From Bacillus massilioanorexius (GTDB lineage Bacteria > Bacillota > Bacilli > Bacillales > DSM-1321): a stretch of DNA of 64,000 bases. The notes beneath the pieces were generated by a model. The model worked only from the letters and a program-made list of their open reading frames with translations, had not been told where the DNA came from and searched no databases. The position numbers were made by a program, and so were the translations under genes. The stretch is taken from NCBI RefSeq assembly GCF_902374955.1, contig NZ_CABKRX010000094.1, forward strand, positions 186,001 to 250,000, given 5' to 3'. Shown here piece after piece: positions 46,744-54,330 of this stretch; the stretch's first letter is position 1; every line of letters begins with the position of its first letter.

Positions 46744-47328
46744 ATGGAAAAGAGATTATATGTGATTGGTGAGCCTAATTCTGACAAATGGGGAGCTTTT
46801 ATTGCTTTTAATGACGCTGAGATAAAACATATTGGTTCACATTTCTTCGGTATAAAAAAATCCGAAGTTATCATTCGTGAAAGTAGGGTTGCGACAGAAC
46901 TTGAAAAAGCTACTCATGCTGCAAAAGTAGCCGAACATAAATTTCATCAAGTTGATACTCTGTGCCAATCATTTATGGATATAACTGATAATTACAGAAA
47001 TATACCAAATTTACCTCCATACGAAATTGTAAACGGCATTCAGAGATTGAGAGAGCAGGTAGATGCCTTTTCTAATATAGAAGTGATGGCTAATTTAGTT
47101 GATGTAAAAAGGATACAAAGAGAATATGTTAAATACATAAAAGGAGTTATTTTATCGCTGATGAGCGGAGATGTGAAAAATTTTAATAAGAAAGATACAG
47201 AATTTCGCAAGCTAGTCGAAAGATGCGTGAATGTTCTAGGTAATGGTCGGATTTATTGGCAAGAAGAATATGACAAGGCGATTGTTAAGGTGATAGAAAT
47301 TGACCCAAGCGCCGTAAGTGCTAACTAG
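46744..47328 (+). CDS. Unknown protein next to the tandem repeats
   Basis: A 194-residue soluble protein. The N-terminal part (MEKRLYVIGEPNSDKWGAF) looks beta-rich; from about residue 55 it is mostly helical with a coiled-coil tendency. ATG 46744 follows GGGAGAG. Because the 62-bp repeats end just before it, it could bind them, but no DNA-binding motif is visible. No family was recognised. Confidence 0.7.
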   Translation: MEKRLYVIGEPNSDKWGAFIAFNDAEIKHIGSHFFGIKKSEVIIRESRVATELEKATHAAKVAEHKFHQVDTLCQSFMDITDNYRNIPNLPPYEIVNGIQRLREQVDAFSNIEVMANLVDVKRIQREYVKYIKGVILSLMSGDVKNFNKKDTEFRKLVERCVNVLGNGRIYWQEEYDKAIVKVIEIDPSAVSAN

Positions 47329-47352
47329 GGTGATTGAAGAGGAGGAGATAAC

Positions 47353-47580
47353 ATGAGCCCGCAACTATTCCGATTCATGCGCCAGGCAGCCGGCTATACT
47401 CAACAACGGCTCGCTGCCGAGCTTGGCGTCAGTAATATATTAATCTCACGAATTGAGCACGGAGATCGACGTATAACAGAAAAGATTGAGCGAAAGTTCC
47501 GCGAAGTGGTCGGCATGACGGTAGAACGTGAGGAGAGCGCGAAGGCACTACTTAAAATAGGAGGAGATGCGAAATGGTAA
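47353..47580 (+). CDS. XRE-family helix-turn-helix regulator
   Basis: A 75-residue protein, essentially one HTH domain: RFMRQAAGYTQQRLAAELGV then SNILISRIEHGDRRI (about residues 7-41). GGAGGAG precedes ATG 47353. Its last seven bases overlap the next tiny gene. It is likely an internal regulator of the helicase segment. Confidence 0.85.
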   Translation: MSPQLFRFMRQAAGYTQQRLAAELGVSNILISRIEHGDRRITEKIERKFREVVGMTVEREESAKALLKIGGDAKW

Positions 47581-47669
47581 TGGATGATGCGCTCGATTAT
47601 TTTGAGGACAAGCGCAAGGAATCGATGAAAAGCGAGCAAGAAGCGATTGAACGCTATACACCAGGCTAA
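47574..47669 (+). CDS. Tiny acidic protein coupled to the XRE gene
   Basis: A 31-residue frame (MVMDDALDYFEDKRKESMKS...) starting within the end of the preceding gene, with AGGAGG 7 bases upstream of its ATG. The good ribosome-binding site supports translation. Function unknown. Confidence 0.55.
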   Translation: MVMDDALDYFEDKRKESMKSEQEAIERYTPG

Positions 47670-47934
47670 CGCCTGCCAGCTCCTAAAGTCGCTGGAATCT
47701 ATCATTACACCTTTATCGCAAATAATTTAAGAGCGTAGCGATAAAATGATAAGTGGCGCCGAATGAAGCCCGTTTTTGGGCTGAATGAAGGCGCAGTGTT
47801 TTAAAAAAAGTTACTCTTTTTCTTTTAAGGAAGGGGCGCTATAAACCGCGTCATATCAACGTTTCTGAAAAATTTTAGGACGTTTGCTTCCTAAAAGCGA
47901 AATCGAGTAGCGACAATTTTAAGGAGGTTGTTGT
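47670..47934 (+). other. Structured non-coding stretch before the helicase-like gene
   Basis: Three inverted repeats occur: TTTATCGC/GCGATAAA (47712-47745), AGCCC/GGGCT (about 47766-47780) and CTTTTAAGGAAG/CTTCCTAAAAG (47822-47897). The last ends 38 bases before the helicase gene start. Possible roles are an origin, an attenuator or control sites. Confidence 0.5.
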
Positions 47935-49170
47935 ATGGAGAAAATTACAGTAGTAGATTCAATTATGGGTAGCGGTAAAACTTCGTGGGCTATTCAGTAT
48001 ATGAATGAAGCGGACGACTCCGAGAAGTTTATTTATATTACGCCATTTTTAGCTGAGGTCGAACGTGTTAAATCATCCGTTACAAAAAGGACTTTCTTCG
48101 AACCTAATAACGCTAATGGTGACGGACGCAAAATGACGAGTCTAAAAGACTTGATTGTTAATGGTGAAGATATAACGAGTACTCATTCGCTTTTTCAAAC
48201 GGCAGATGATGAATTAATTGAGCTTTTAAGGGATTCAGGCTATACGCTTATTTTGGATGAGGTGATGGATTGCGTTGAACCGGTGAATATTAAAAAGTTG
48301 GACATAAAAAGGCTTTTGGCTAACGGTGATATAGAGATAGTAGATAATAATGTTCGTTGGATTGGCGATGAAAACGATGATAGCCGTTATAGTGATATTT
48401 GCGTACTCGCTAGAGCTGGTAATTTATATTATCATCGCGGGAAGTTTCTCGTTTGGGCATTTCCACCGTCCGTTTTCAGAGTTTTGGACAAAGCATATGT
48501 AATGACTTACTTGTTTAGCGCTCAGATGCAACGATATTATTTCGATTTGTTCGCATTTGATTATGAATATAAGAGTGTGAAAGAAGTAGATGGACGATAC
48601 GAGCTAACACAATATGAAAAAGGAAAAGAGAATAGAGAGGCGTTATATTCATTAATCGATATATACGATGGAAAGATGAACGAGTTAGGAAAGCGGAAAA
48701 ACGCATTAAGTGCAACGTTTTTAAGAAATGCAAATGTTGAAGTATTGCAGGAGATTCGAAATAATCTCTATAATTTTTTCCAAAATGTTGCGAAGGCTAA
48801 ACGCCATGAAGTTTATTTTTCAACCTTGAAGAAAGTTGAGGTAGTAGTGGCACCTAGAGGTTATAAAGAGCCGCGCAAAAAGGCTTCGGAAAGTAAAAAA
48901 GAAGTCTGTATTTCACTGAACGCAAGAGCAACTAATGACTATGCCGATCGTCGTGCAATTGCCTATATCTATAATCGCTATAATAATCCTCACATTAATA
49001 GTTTCTTCCAAGATAACGGAGTTAGTATCGATGAGAACTTACTGGCAGTGTCCGATTTGTTACAGTGGATTTGGCGATCTCAAATTCGAAATGGCGAACC
49101 AATTCAACTATATTTACCAAGTAGCAGAATGAGAGGATTGTTGCAGCAATGGGCTAAGTACGAAATATAA
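47935..49170 (+). CDS. Superfamily 2-like helicase/ATPase, probable replication protein
   Basis: A 411-residue P-loop protein. Motif I is DSIMGSGKTSWAI (about residue 8), motif Ia YITPFLAEVERV (about 35), motif II LILDEVMD (about 105), motif III-like TYLFSAQM (about 192), and near the C-terminus LNARATND and LQWIWRSQIRNG, which resemble motifs V and VI with paired arginines. This suggests an SF2-type helicase such as the origin-binding helicases of some phages and plasmids. ATG 47935 follows AAGGAGG. The next gene begins 15 bases later and may be its partner. Confidence 0.75.
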   Translation: MEKITVVDSIMGSGKTSWAIQYMNEADDSEKFIYITPFLAEVERVKSSVTKRTFFEPNNANGDGRKMTSLKDLIVNGEDITSTHSLFQTADDELIELLRDSGYTLILDEVMDCVEPVNIKKLDIKRLLANGDIEIVDNNVRWIGDENDDSRYSDICVLARAGNLYYHRGKFLVWAFPPSVFRVLDKAYVMTYLFSAQMQRYYFDLFAFDYEYKSVKEVDGRYELTQYEKGKENREALYSLIDIYDGKMNELGKRKNALSATFLRNANVEVLQEIRNNLYNFFQNVAKAKRHEVYFSTLKKVEVVVAPRGYKEPRKKASESKKEVCISLNARATNDYADRRAIAYIYNRYNNPHINSFFQDNGVSIDENLLAVSDLLQWIWRSQIRNGEPIQLYLPSSRMRGLLQQWAKYEI

Positions 49171-49184
49171 GGAGGGTTATATTA

Positions 49185-50171
49185 TTGGAATACTCGGAAA
49201 TAATATCTGAAATTAATCAATATTGTCCTAATAAATATCGCCGACATTTTAAGCAATATGTTCAGGAAGGATCGTTATGGTCGCGAATGAATATATCAGA
49301 AGGCTTGGCGCATGAAATAAATGAGCATTTTGTTGGACTACAGCGTGACGGATATAAGGCGAGCGAGCAGCCTCGCCCCGTTATGTTGCCGCCAAATAAG
49401 AATGGGCTAGCTGTGGAATTACTAACAGACTACGTGCTATCAAACTATCATTTGCAAGGAGTCACATTGCGCCGAGATTCGGTAATTGGACAATTGAAAG
49501 ATGACGAAGAGTTTCCACCACTCGGTTCCGGTGCCAAAGAGTATCATCAACGCGAATGGGTTGCGGGCGTGCCGATTAGCATTGCGGAGCGTCGACTTAC
49601 GAAAATCTGCGAAGGTTGTTATGCTCCATTTATCGATACAAGTAGAAATAAATTAGCAAAAGTCTGCTCGCAAGAATGCCGTAAAAGAAAGGATGCTATG
49701 CGTAAGAGGGCTGAATATAATGCGTCAGAACTTGGACTTTACGCTGAGAAACGATTAAAGCGATACCGTGATCGTCAGCAATTAGAATATCCGTTTTTAT
49801 CGCCTTTAGAAATGAGGGATTCAGGACAGCGAAGTGAGTTCACTAAAGAAGATAAAGTTATTGACAACGTTGCTTATAAATTTGATGAAGAATTTGATGG
49901 AATCCGATTTGAAGGTAAAAGAAAGCCAGGATATATCGGACGTGATGAGTTTGATAAGAAGCCGTTTAATTATCGCCCAAAAGGAAGAAATCCAAAGGGA
50001 AAAGAAGAAAAACCAGGTCCGGTATTAGTTAGAAATCTATCAGAAATTTCGCAAGAAGAATTAGATGCTGAGAAGTTCGTTGAAGCAGATAAAATGAGAG
50101 GGGTATGGAGGTTTAAATTCAGTAATACCAACGGTTCAACGCATTATACCTCGGAGAAATATGCTATATGA
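49185..50171 (+). CDS. Unknown zinc-finger protein, partner of the helicase-like gene
   Basis: A 328-residue protein. A cysteine pattern, CEGCYAPF...VCSQECRKRKDA (about residues 144-172), looks like a C-x2-C...C-x3-C zinc ribbon, flanked by highly basic sequence, suggesting DNA or RNA binding. The C-terminal 100 residues are charged and low in complexity. The start is TTG 49185 with AAGGAGGG. Position after the helicase suggests a replication or primase-like role, but no catalytic motif was found. Confidence 0.7.
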   Translation: MEYSEIISEINQYCPNKYRRHFKQYVQEGSLWSRMNISEGLAHEINEHFVGLQRDGYKASEQPRPVMLPPNKNGLAVELLTDYVLSNYHLQGVTLRRDSVIGQLKDDEEFPPLGSGAKEYHQREWVAGVPISIAERRLTKICEGCYAPFIDTSRNKLAKVCSQECRKRKDAMRKRAEYNASELGLYAEKRLKRYRDRQQLEYPFLSPLEMRDSGQRSEFTKEDKVIDNVAYKFDEEFDGIRFEGKRKPGYIGRDEFDKKPFNYRPKGRNPKGKEEKPGPVLVRNLSEISQEELDAEKFVEADKMRGVWRFKFSNTNGSTHYTSEKYAI

Positions 50172-50241
50172 TGAGAAGGGCAAGGCATGATGTTTTGCCT
50201 ATTTAATTTGAACGGAAATGTGAGAAAAGGGAGGTTTTGTA

Positions 50242-50469
50242 ATGGATAGAGAAATGAAGTTAGATAAGTTTATAGCAATTAGGACGTTTCTTGAAAAATC
50301 ACAGCCGGAGTTTGCTGAATTTTTGGGTGTGAGTCCTAGTAATATTTACATGATAGAGAAAGGATCACGTCGAATCTCAAAACAAATGATTGGAAGAATC
50401 GCTAAGAAATTCGATGAAAGCTCGGAGTTTATAGAGTACTACCAACGAACTAAAAAGCTAGTAGATTAA
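50242..50469 (+). CDS. XRE-family helix-turn-helix regulator
   Basis: A 75-residue HTH protein: IRTFLEKSQPEFAEFLGVSP then SNIYMIEKGSRRIS (about residues 12-46). GGGAGG precedes ATG 50242. It is the third small XRE-type protein of the element and stands directly before the HNH nuclease gene. Confidence 0.85.
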   Translation: MDREMKLDKFIAIRTFLEKSQPEFAEFLGVSPSNIYMIEKGSRRISKQMIGRIAKKFDESSEFIEYYQRTKKLVD

Positions 50470-50488
50470 TTTATTGGAGGTGTCAATA

Positions 50489-51064
50489 ATGAAAACTAGA
50501 GTATGTAGTAAGTGCGGAGAAGAAAAAGTACTTGAGGATTTTTCGAGCAATAAAAAGTGCAAGGACGGTCGCGAAGGTGTTTGTAAAGCCTGCCGTCGTA
50601 AACATAGAGCTGAGAACGGTAAATACTTAGCGGAGAGGCTTCGCAAGTACCAACAAAGAGCTGTGAGTAGCGGAGTAGTTAAAATAACAGTAGAGGAGTT
50701 AAAGGAACTATTGCGCCAGGATGATTGTACTTATTGCGGGGAATCGGTGTCAGGTTACGATAAGACAGTCGATCATGTTTACCCGATTAGCGAAGCGTAT
50801 GGAGGAACTAATATTATCCAAAATATCGTAGTCAGCTGTCGCACATGCAATATGTCAAAGGGCGGTAAGCATGTTTTTGACTTTTACAGCAATAGTTCGC
50901 GATTCACTGACGAAAATTGGACGGCATTTGTTCGCTATTATATGGAACGACTACTTAATCGCAAATTAACAGATTTAGAGGTTGAGCAAGCAAAGCGAAA
51001 TTTTGCCGATGAAGCTGCAGACCTTGCGAGAAATAAACGAAAGCAGTTAGTTGCCAATGAGTAA
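50489..51064 (+). CDS. HNH endonuclease
   Basis: A 191-residue protein. An N-terminal zinc-ribbon-like segment (CSKCGEEKV...CKACRRKH) is followed by an HNH domain: CTYCGES (about 90), TVDHVYPISEAYGG (about 105) and NIVVSCRTCNMSKG (about 123). HNH proteins next to phage terminases help packaging, but no terminase is adjacent here, so a homing or element-processing role is equally possible. ATG 50489 follows TGGAGGTG. It overlaps the next gene by eight bases. Confidence 0.9.
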   Translation: MKTRVCSKCGEEKVLEDFSSNKKCKDGREGVCKACRRKHRAENGKYLAERLRKYQQRAVSSGVVKITVEELKELLRQDDCTYCGESVSGYDKTVDHVYPISEAYGGTNIIQNIVVSCRTCNMSKGGKHVFDFYSNSSRFTDENWTAFVRYYMERLLNRKLTDLEVEQAKRNFADEAADLARNKRKQLVANE

Positions 51065-51269
51065 TGAATTATGGAAGCTCGAAACGGGATGGCTCGCTGG
51101 TTACACGGAAGATAAAAGTTTGATAAGAAGGATACGGCGATACAAAGACGATTGGCTAGTAATGGCTGAATACTACCAAAAAGACAAGCCGTTCGCTCTT
51201 CAATTTAAGATTCCGATAGAACAACGACGACCAGCTGAGCGAATGTTTGGCGTGACCGTTTCTAAGTAA
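51057..51269 (+). CDS. Unknown small protein
   Basis: A 70-residue basic protein (MSNELWKLETGWLAGYTEDK...). It starts inside the end of the HNH gene, indicating coupling. No family was recognised. The following 51270-51401 stretch is AT-rich and appears empty. Confidence 0.65.
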   Translation: MSNELWKLETGWLAGYTEDKSLIRRIRRYKDDWLVMAEYYQKDKPFALQFKIPIEQRRPAERMFGVTVSK

Positions 51270-51401
51270 AATTAAACGATTTTAGCGCGTTTAATCTGCT
51301 CATGATTAATTACTAGCCGTTAATATTTTAAAGGCTATTTCCAATCGATTTGATACAAAAATCTGTTCATTACACATATTTACGAAGGGGGTTTGCGAAC
51401 G

Positions 51402-51608
51402 ATGGCTAAGAAAGAATTAGAAGTAATGCTTTGCCCGGTATGTTTAGAATCTCAGCCAAATGAACGCTATCACTATGCGCGAGTATCAGACGGAAAAAGA
51501 ACGGCAGTGTTTAAGTTCGGACGACATATAAAGCTACATTATGTAAAACAACAAGTTCCGGTTGTGTGGGATCGGTACACGAAAGGCGGTGGCAAACGTG
51601 ACAGATAA
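51402..51608 (+). CDS. Unknown small protein with CxxC pair
   Basis: A 68-residue basic protein, MAKKELEVMLCPVCLESQPN..., with a single CPVC motif that might bind zinc with other ligands. GAAGGGGG precedes the ATG. It overlaps the next gene by eleven bases. Confidence 0.65.
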   Translation: MAKKELEVMLCPVCLESQPNERYHYARVSDGKRTAVFKFGRHIKLHYVKQQVPVVWDRYTKGGGKRDR

Positions 51609-51771
51609 ATTACAAGTTAAATATTTCCGCAAAGGTAAGCTGATAGAAGCGCAGGTATTCGATGGAGAAACCGAGCGCTCTTTTTATTTTGGTGGAAATT
51701 ATTCTTTAAGTCATATACATTCGCAGATTCCACGCCTTTATATGGATGAACGATTTGAAAGGAGTGCATAA
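51598..51771 (+). CDS. Unknown small protein
   Basis: A 57-residue protein from GTG 51598 (VTDKLQVKYFRKGKLIEAQV). Its C-terminal half (SFYFGGNYSLSHIHSQIP) resembles the C-terminal half of the preceding product (AVFKFGRHIKLHYVKQQVP) in spacing, suggesting ancient duplication. GGCGGTGG lies upstream. Confidence 0.6.
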   Translation: MTDKLQVKYFRKGKLIEAQVFDGETERSFYFGGNYSLSHIHSQIPRLYMDERFERSA

Positions 51772-51774
51772 GTA

Positions 51775-51888
51775 ATGAAAAAGAAAAGGAAGCGAATACC
51801 ACCAAAGCGAGGATTTAAGCTTGCGGTACTTATCGGGAAACAAACTGAACAAATGCTTAGAAAACAAGTTAGGAGGTCAGCGCCGTGA
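51775..51888 (+). CDS. Tiny very basic protein
   Basis: A 37-residue frame, MKKKRKRIPPKRGFKLAVLI..., with GGAG upstream of ATG 51775. Its stop overlaps the GTG of the next tiny frame. It may be a nucleic-acid-binding peptide. Low certainty because of size. Confidence 0.45.
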   Translation: MKKKRKRIPPKRGFKLAVLIGKQTEQMLRKQVRRSAP

Positions 51889-51938
51889 TTTATTCGATTT
51901 TCTTAAAATATTATCGAAAGCGAGGTTGTAAATTGTGA
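51885..51938 (+). CDS. Possible 17-residue leader peptide
   Basis: VIYSIFLKYYRKRGCKL from GTG 51885, preceded by TAGGAGG and ending in a TGA that overlaps the next GTG start (51935). It may serve only to couple translation along the operon. Confidence 0.3.
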   Translation: MIYSIFLKYYRKRGCKL

Positions 51939-52246
51939 TAACATCACGCAATTTGTACGTTGAAGAGCCGAGGGACAAATATGACGTAGGTAAATGTTAT
52001 AAAGAGGCACCACCATCGCCAGCAGTTGAGCCTACCGCAAAAGTAATAGTTAACCGCCATAAAGAATTCGGCTCAGTTTGGGCAACATTAAAGCTCTCGG
52101 CAGTTGACATAGAAACGGGCGAAATTATTAAAGAATCTGAATCGAGGCTACAAAGTTGGATTCCTAAAAATTCAGCGGAAGAAACGGGCCGCGTTGCAAG
52201 ATTTATCGACGAGGTAAGAAATGAGGGCTATATAGTATGTACTTAA
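51935..52246 (+). CDS. Unknown protein
   Basis: A 103-residue protein beginning MITSRNLYVEEPRDKYDVGK (GTG 51935). A proline-rich stretch (APPSPAVEPTAK) is followed by a beta-rich part. It is part of a continuous operon with overlapping ends. No family was recognised. Confidence 0.65.
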   Translation: MITSRNLYVEEPRDKYDVGKCYKEAPPSPAVEPTAKVIVNRHKEFGSVWATLKLSAVDIETGEIIKESESRLQSWIPKNSAEETGRVARFIDEVRNEGYIVCT

Positions 52247-52671
52247 TTATCGCAAATATTGAGCGAATTAGTATGAGCGAGTTTATTGTTGCTTGTGTTT
52301 ATGATGATAACGGACAGTTAGTGGATCAGATTGCGAAACCTTTTGAAAGTTATGAGCAAGTTACTGATTTGTTATTAGACGAGTTATTCGCAATTAATCA
52401 GCGCCAATTTGAAGTTTGGACTAGTGACGGAAAGCTTTACGGTCATTTACTCGCTTTGCCTGGCGCAGCTGCTTTATTAAAGCATAGCGATGATACTTAC
52501 GACACGAAACTAATCATCAAACAAAACGAAGAGATATTACGAGATTTATATGAACTCGGACCTGCCGTTGTGTTGCCAGCTTTACCAAAATGGCGCGAAT
52601 GGTTGTATGACTTATCGCTGAAAATAACTTATTTCATTGGAGGTAACGGAAAATATGACAGTACAATTTAA
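52237..52671 (+). CDS. Unknown protein
   Basis: A 144-residue protein (MYLIIANIERISMSEFIVAC). The start overlaps the preceding gene by ten bases; an alternative ATG at 52273 gives MSEFIVACVYDDNGQ but has no ribosome-binding site. A hydrophobic C-terminal part (LYDLSLKITYFIGG) could associate with a membrane. Family not recognised. Confidence 0.65.
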   Translation: MYLIIANIERISMSEFIVACVYDDNGQLVDQIAKPFESYEQVTDLLLDELFAINQRQFEVWTSDGKLYGHLLALPGAAALLKHSDDTYDTKLIIKQNEEILRDLYELGPAVVLPALPKWREWLYDLSLKITYFIGGNGKYDSTI

Positions 52672-53278
52672 AAAACTAGAAGAGTTTATAAAGGAAAGAG
52701 AAGCGTCGCAAAAAGTCCAGAGCGAAATGCAAGGGCGCTTAAACGATGCAAACGCGAAGTATGAACAAAAAAAGGCTGAGTATGAAGCAACAATAACGGC
52801 GGCAGCTCTCGAAGGCAAGGATATGACTGCGAAACTAGATAAATTAGATGAGGAAATAAAGGAAGCAAAGGCAGCAGTTGAGCGTCGACAGAAAGAAATA
52901 CAAATATATTTGGCAGCTAACCCACTTATAAAAATAAAGCCAGAAGAAGTTGTTGCGTCATTTAATAGTGAAGTAATGCCGGAATTTAGAAAAGTTCGTT
53001 TTGACGCTGTATTAACTCGTCTACTGAAAGCGAAAATTGAGTACGAACAAGCCGAACTAGATTATCAAAAAGCTGTAGAAGAGTTTGAGGATATTAGAGA
53101 TAAAGGGCGTGGAGCTCTTGGTGAAGAGTATTTCTACAAGTTTAATAGCATTAGATTTGGCACTAAGGACAGCAGGAGTAAATACTTAATCACTCAAAAC
53201 GACCTAACGGATTTAGGAAGAGGACGCCAAATGACTAGTATCCAATATGTCGATAGAGAGGAGTTAATGAATGATTAA
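52655..53278 (+). CDS. Unknown coiled-coil protein
   Basis: A 207-residue protein dominated by a charged coiled coil (about residues 5-90; further helices at 115-150). ATG 52655 follows GGAGGTAACGG. In position, before the tape-measure gene, it would be where phages keep structural or chaperone genes, but no such family could be identified. Confidence 0.68.
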   Translation: MTVQFKKLEEFIKEREASQKVQSEMQGRLNDANAKYEQKKAEYEATITAAALEGKDMTAKLDKLDEEIKEAKAAVERRQKEIQIYLAANPLIKIKPEEVVASFNSEVMPEFRKVRFDAVLTRLLKAKIEYEQAELDYQKAVEEFEDIRDKGRGALGEEYFYKFNSIRFGTKDSRSKYLITQNDLTDLGRGRQMTSIQYVDREELMND

Positions 53279-53720
53279 TTATAAACAATTGGCAAACTTA
53301 AATGAAATGAAGATGATGGCTCGCGGTAATCCGCAAAAACTTGCTGAGTATACAATGAAAGAACGTCATTTAGAGTTAATAAAAGATGAACACTTTTCGG
53401 AGGAACATCCGTTTATTGACGGATTTTTAGAAAGTCATTTGCAGCAGCTTAAAGATTTCGCGGAAGCTAATCCCGATGATGAGTCGGCACAAGTTCGCTA
53501 CAATTTGCAGAAGGAGCGCTTTGCAGTTCGTGAGGCAGAAAAAACACGTCATATTGATACTCGTATCATGAAAAGTGAAATTAATCAAAAGATGCAAGAA
53601 GGAAACATAACTACAAGTGACTTGAAAAAGGCTGAATACTTAGCGCGGACATATGGCTCATTGCAAGATTTAGCCAGATATGCGCAAATCAAAAGACAAT
53701 TAGAAGGAGATGTTGAGTAA
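53271..53720 (+). CDS. Unknown helical protein
   Basis: A 149-residue, wholly helical, charged protein (MINYKQLANLNEMKMMARGN...). It overlaps the upstream gene by eight bases and ends TAATG with the next start. It may be a tail-assembly chaperone-like protein by position, but the sequence gives no family signature. Confidence 0.65.
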   Translation: MINYKQLANLNEMKMMARGNPQKLAEYTMKERHLELIKDEHFSEEHPFIDGFLESHLQQLKDFAEANPDDESAQVRYNLQKERFAVREAEKTRHIDTRIMKSEINQKMQEGNITTSDLKKAEYLARTYGSLQDLARYAQIKRQLEGDVE

Positions 53721-53953
53721 TGAATATTTATAAAACGGGAGAAGGAAAATTTGTCTTTAAAGGTGACGAAGCGTTAGCGGAAAAATTAAACGGAGCAAGT
53801 TACGCAGATACAGATATAAGTGATTTACGAGTAACTGCCGATGACCTGGCGCGATTGTTTGCCATAGCAGAGAAAACCGGAACAGTTGGAAATATTAAGC
53901 GTTATTTTGCGCTAAAAGATAAATATATCAAAACGTATGAAGCTGCCGAATAA
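53720..53953 (+). CDS. Unknown small protein
   Basis: A 77-residue protein, MNIYKTGEGKFVFKGDEALA..., with a beta-hairpin-like start and helical remainder. It is coupled by a one-base overlap (TAATG) to the gene before it. Family unknown. Confidence 0.65.
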   Translation: MNIYKTGEGKFVFKGDEALAEKLNGASYADTDISDLRVTADDLARLFAIAEKTGTVGNIKRYFALKDKYIKTYEAAE

Positions 53954-54000
53954 TCGGTGGCTTTTTATTTTTACTATTAAAATTTGAGAGGATGAAGAAA

Positions 54001-54330
54001 ATGAGAGTTAAACAGACGGAGAAACTAGTTGAATTTGGCGTACTAATTAATCGTATCGCTGAGTACCAAAGTAAGGTTCCACGCAATATAGTGCGCCAAT
54101 TAAACAAGCACATTAAGTGGTTAAACGCTAATCAAAATGACGCAATATTTGGCAAGCTAATAACCGCAAATTTAAGAGTTGCCGAGCAAGTTGAACTATA
54201 TGTAAAGGCACGTAATGCAGGCGACGAAATGGGAGCAACTGAAGCGAAGAAAAAGTCGGAAGAACTGTGGCATTTAACGGAATTGCTCGCTAATCACATT
54301 CATAGGGAGATGATGAGAAGTGGCGTTTGA
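54001..54330 (+). CDS. Unknown helical protein before the tape-measure gene
   Basis: A 109-residue helical protein (MRVKQTEKLVEFGVLINRIA). ATG 54001 is preferred to 53992 because GAGAGG sits 10 bases upstream. It overlaps the tape-measure start by eleven bases. Tail chaperones usually occupy this place in phages, so that role is possible but unproven. Confidence 0.68.
   Translation: MRVKQTEKLVEFGVLINRIAEYQSKVPRNIVRQLNKHIKWLNANQNDAIFGKLITANLRVAEQVELYVKARNAGDEMGATEAKKKSEELWHLTELLANHIHREMMRSGV

Noticed and set aside
45131..47580. Toxin-antitoxin pair formed by the small XRE genes and neighbours
   Set aside because: The adjacent genes show no RelE/HigB/HipA-like or other toxin motif and the layout fits a repressor switch better.
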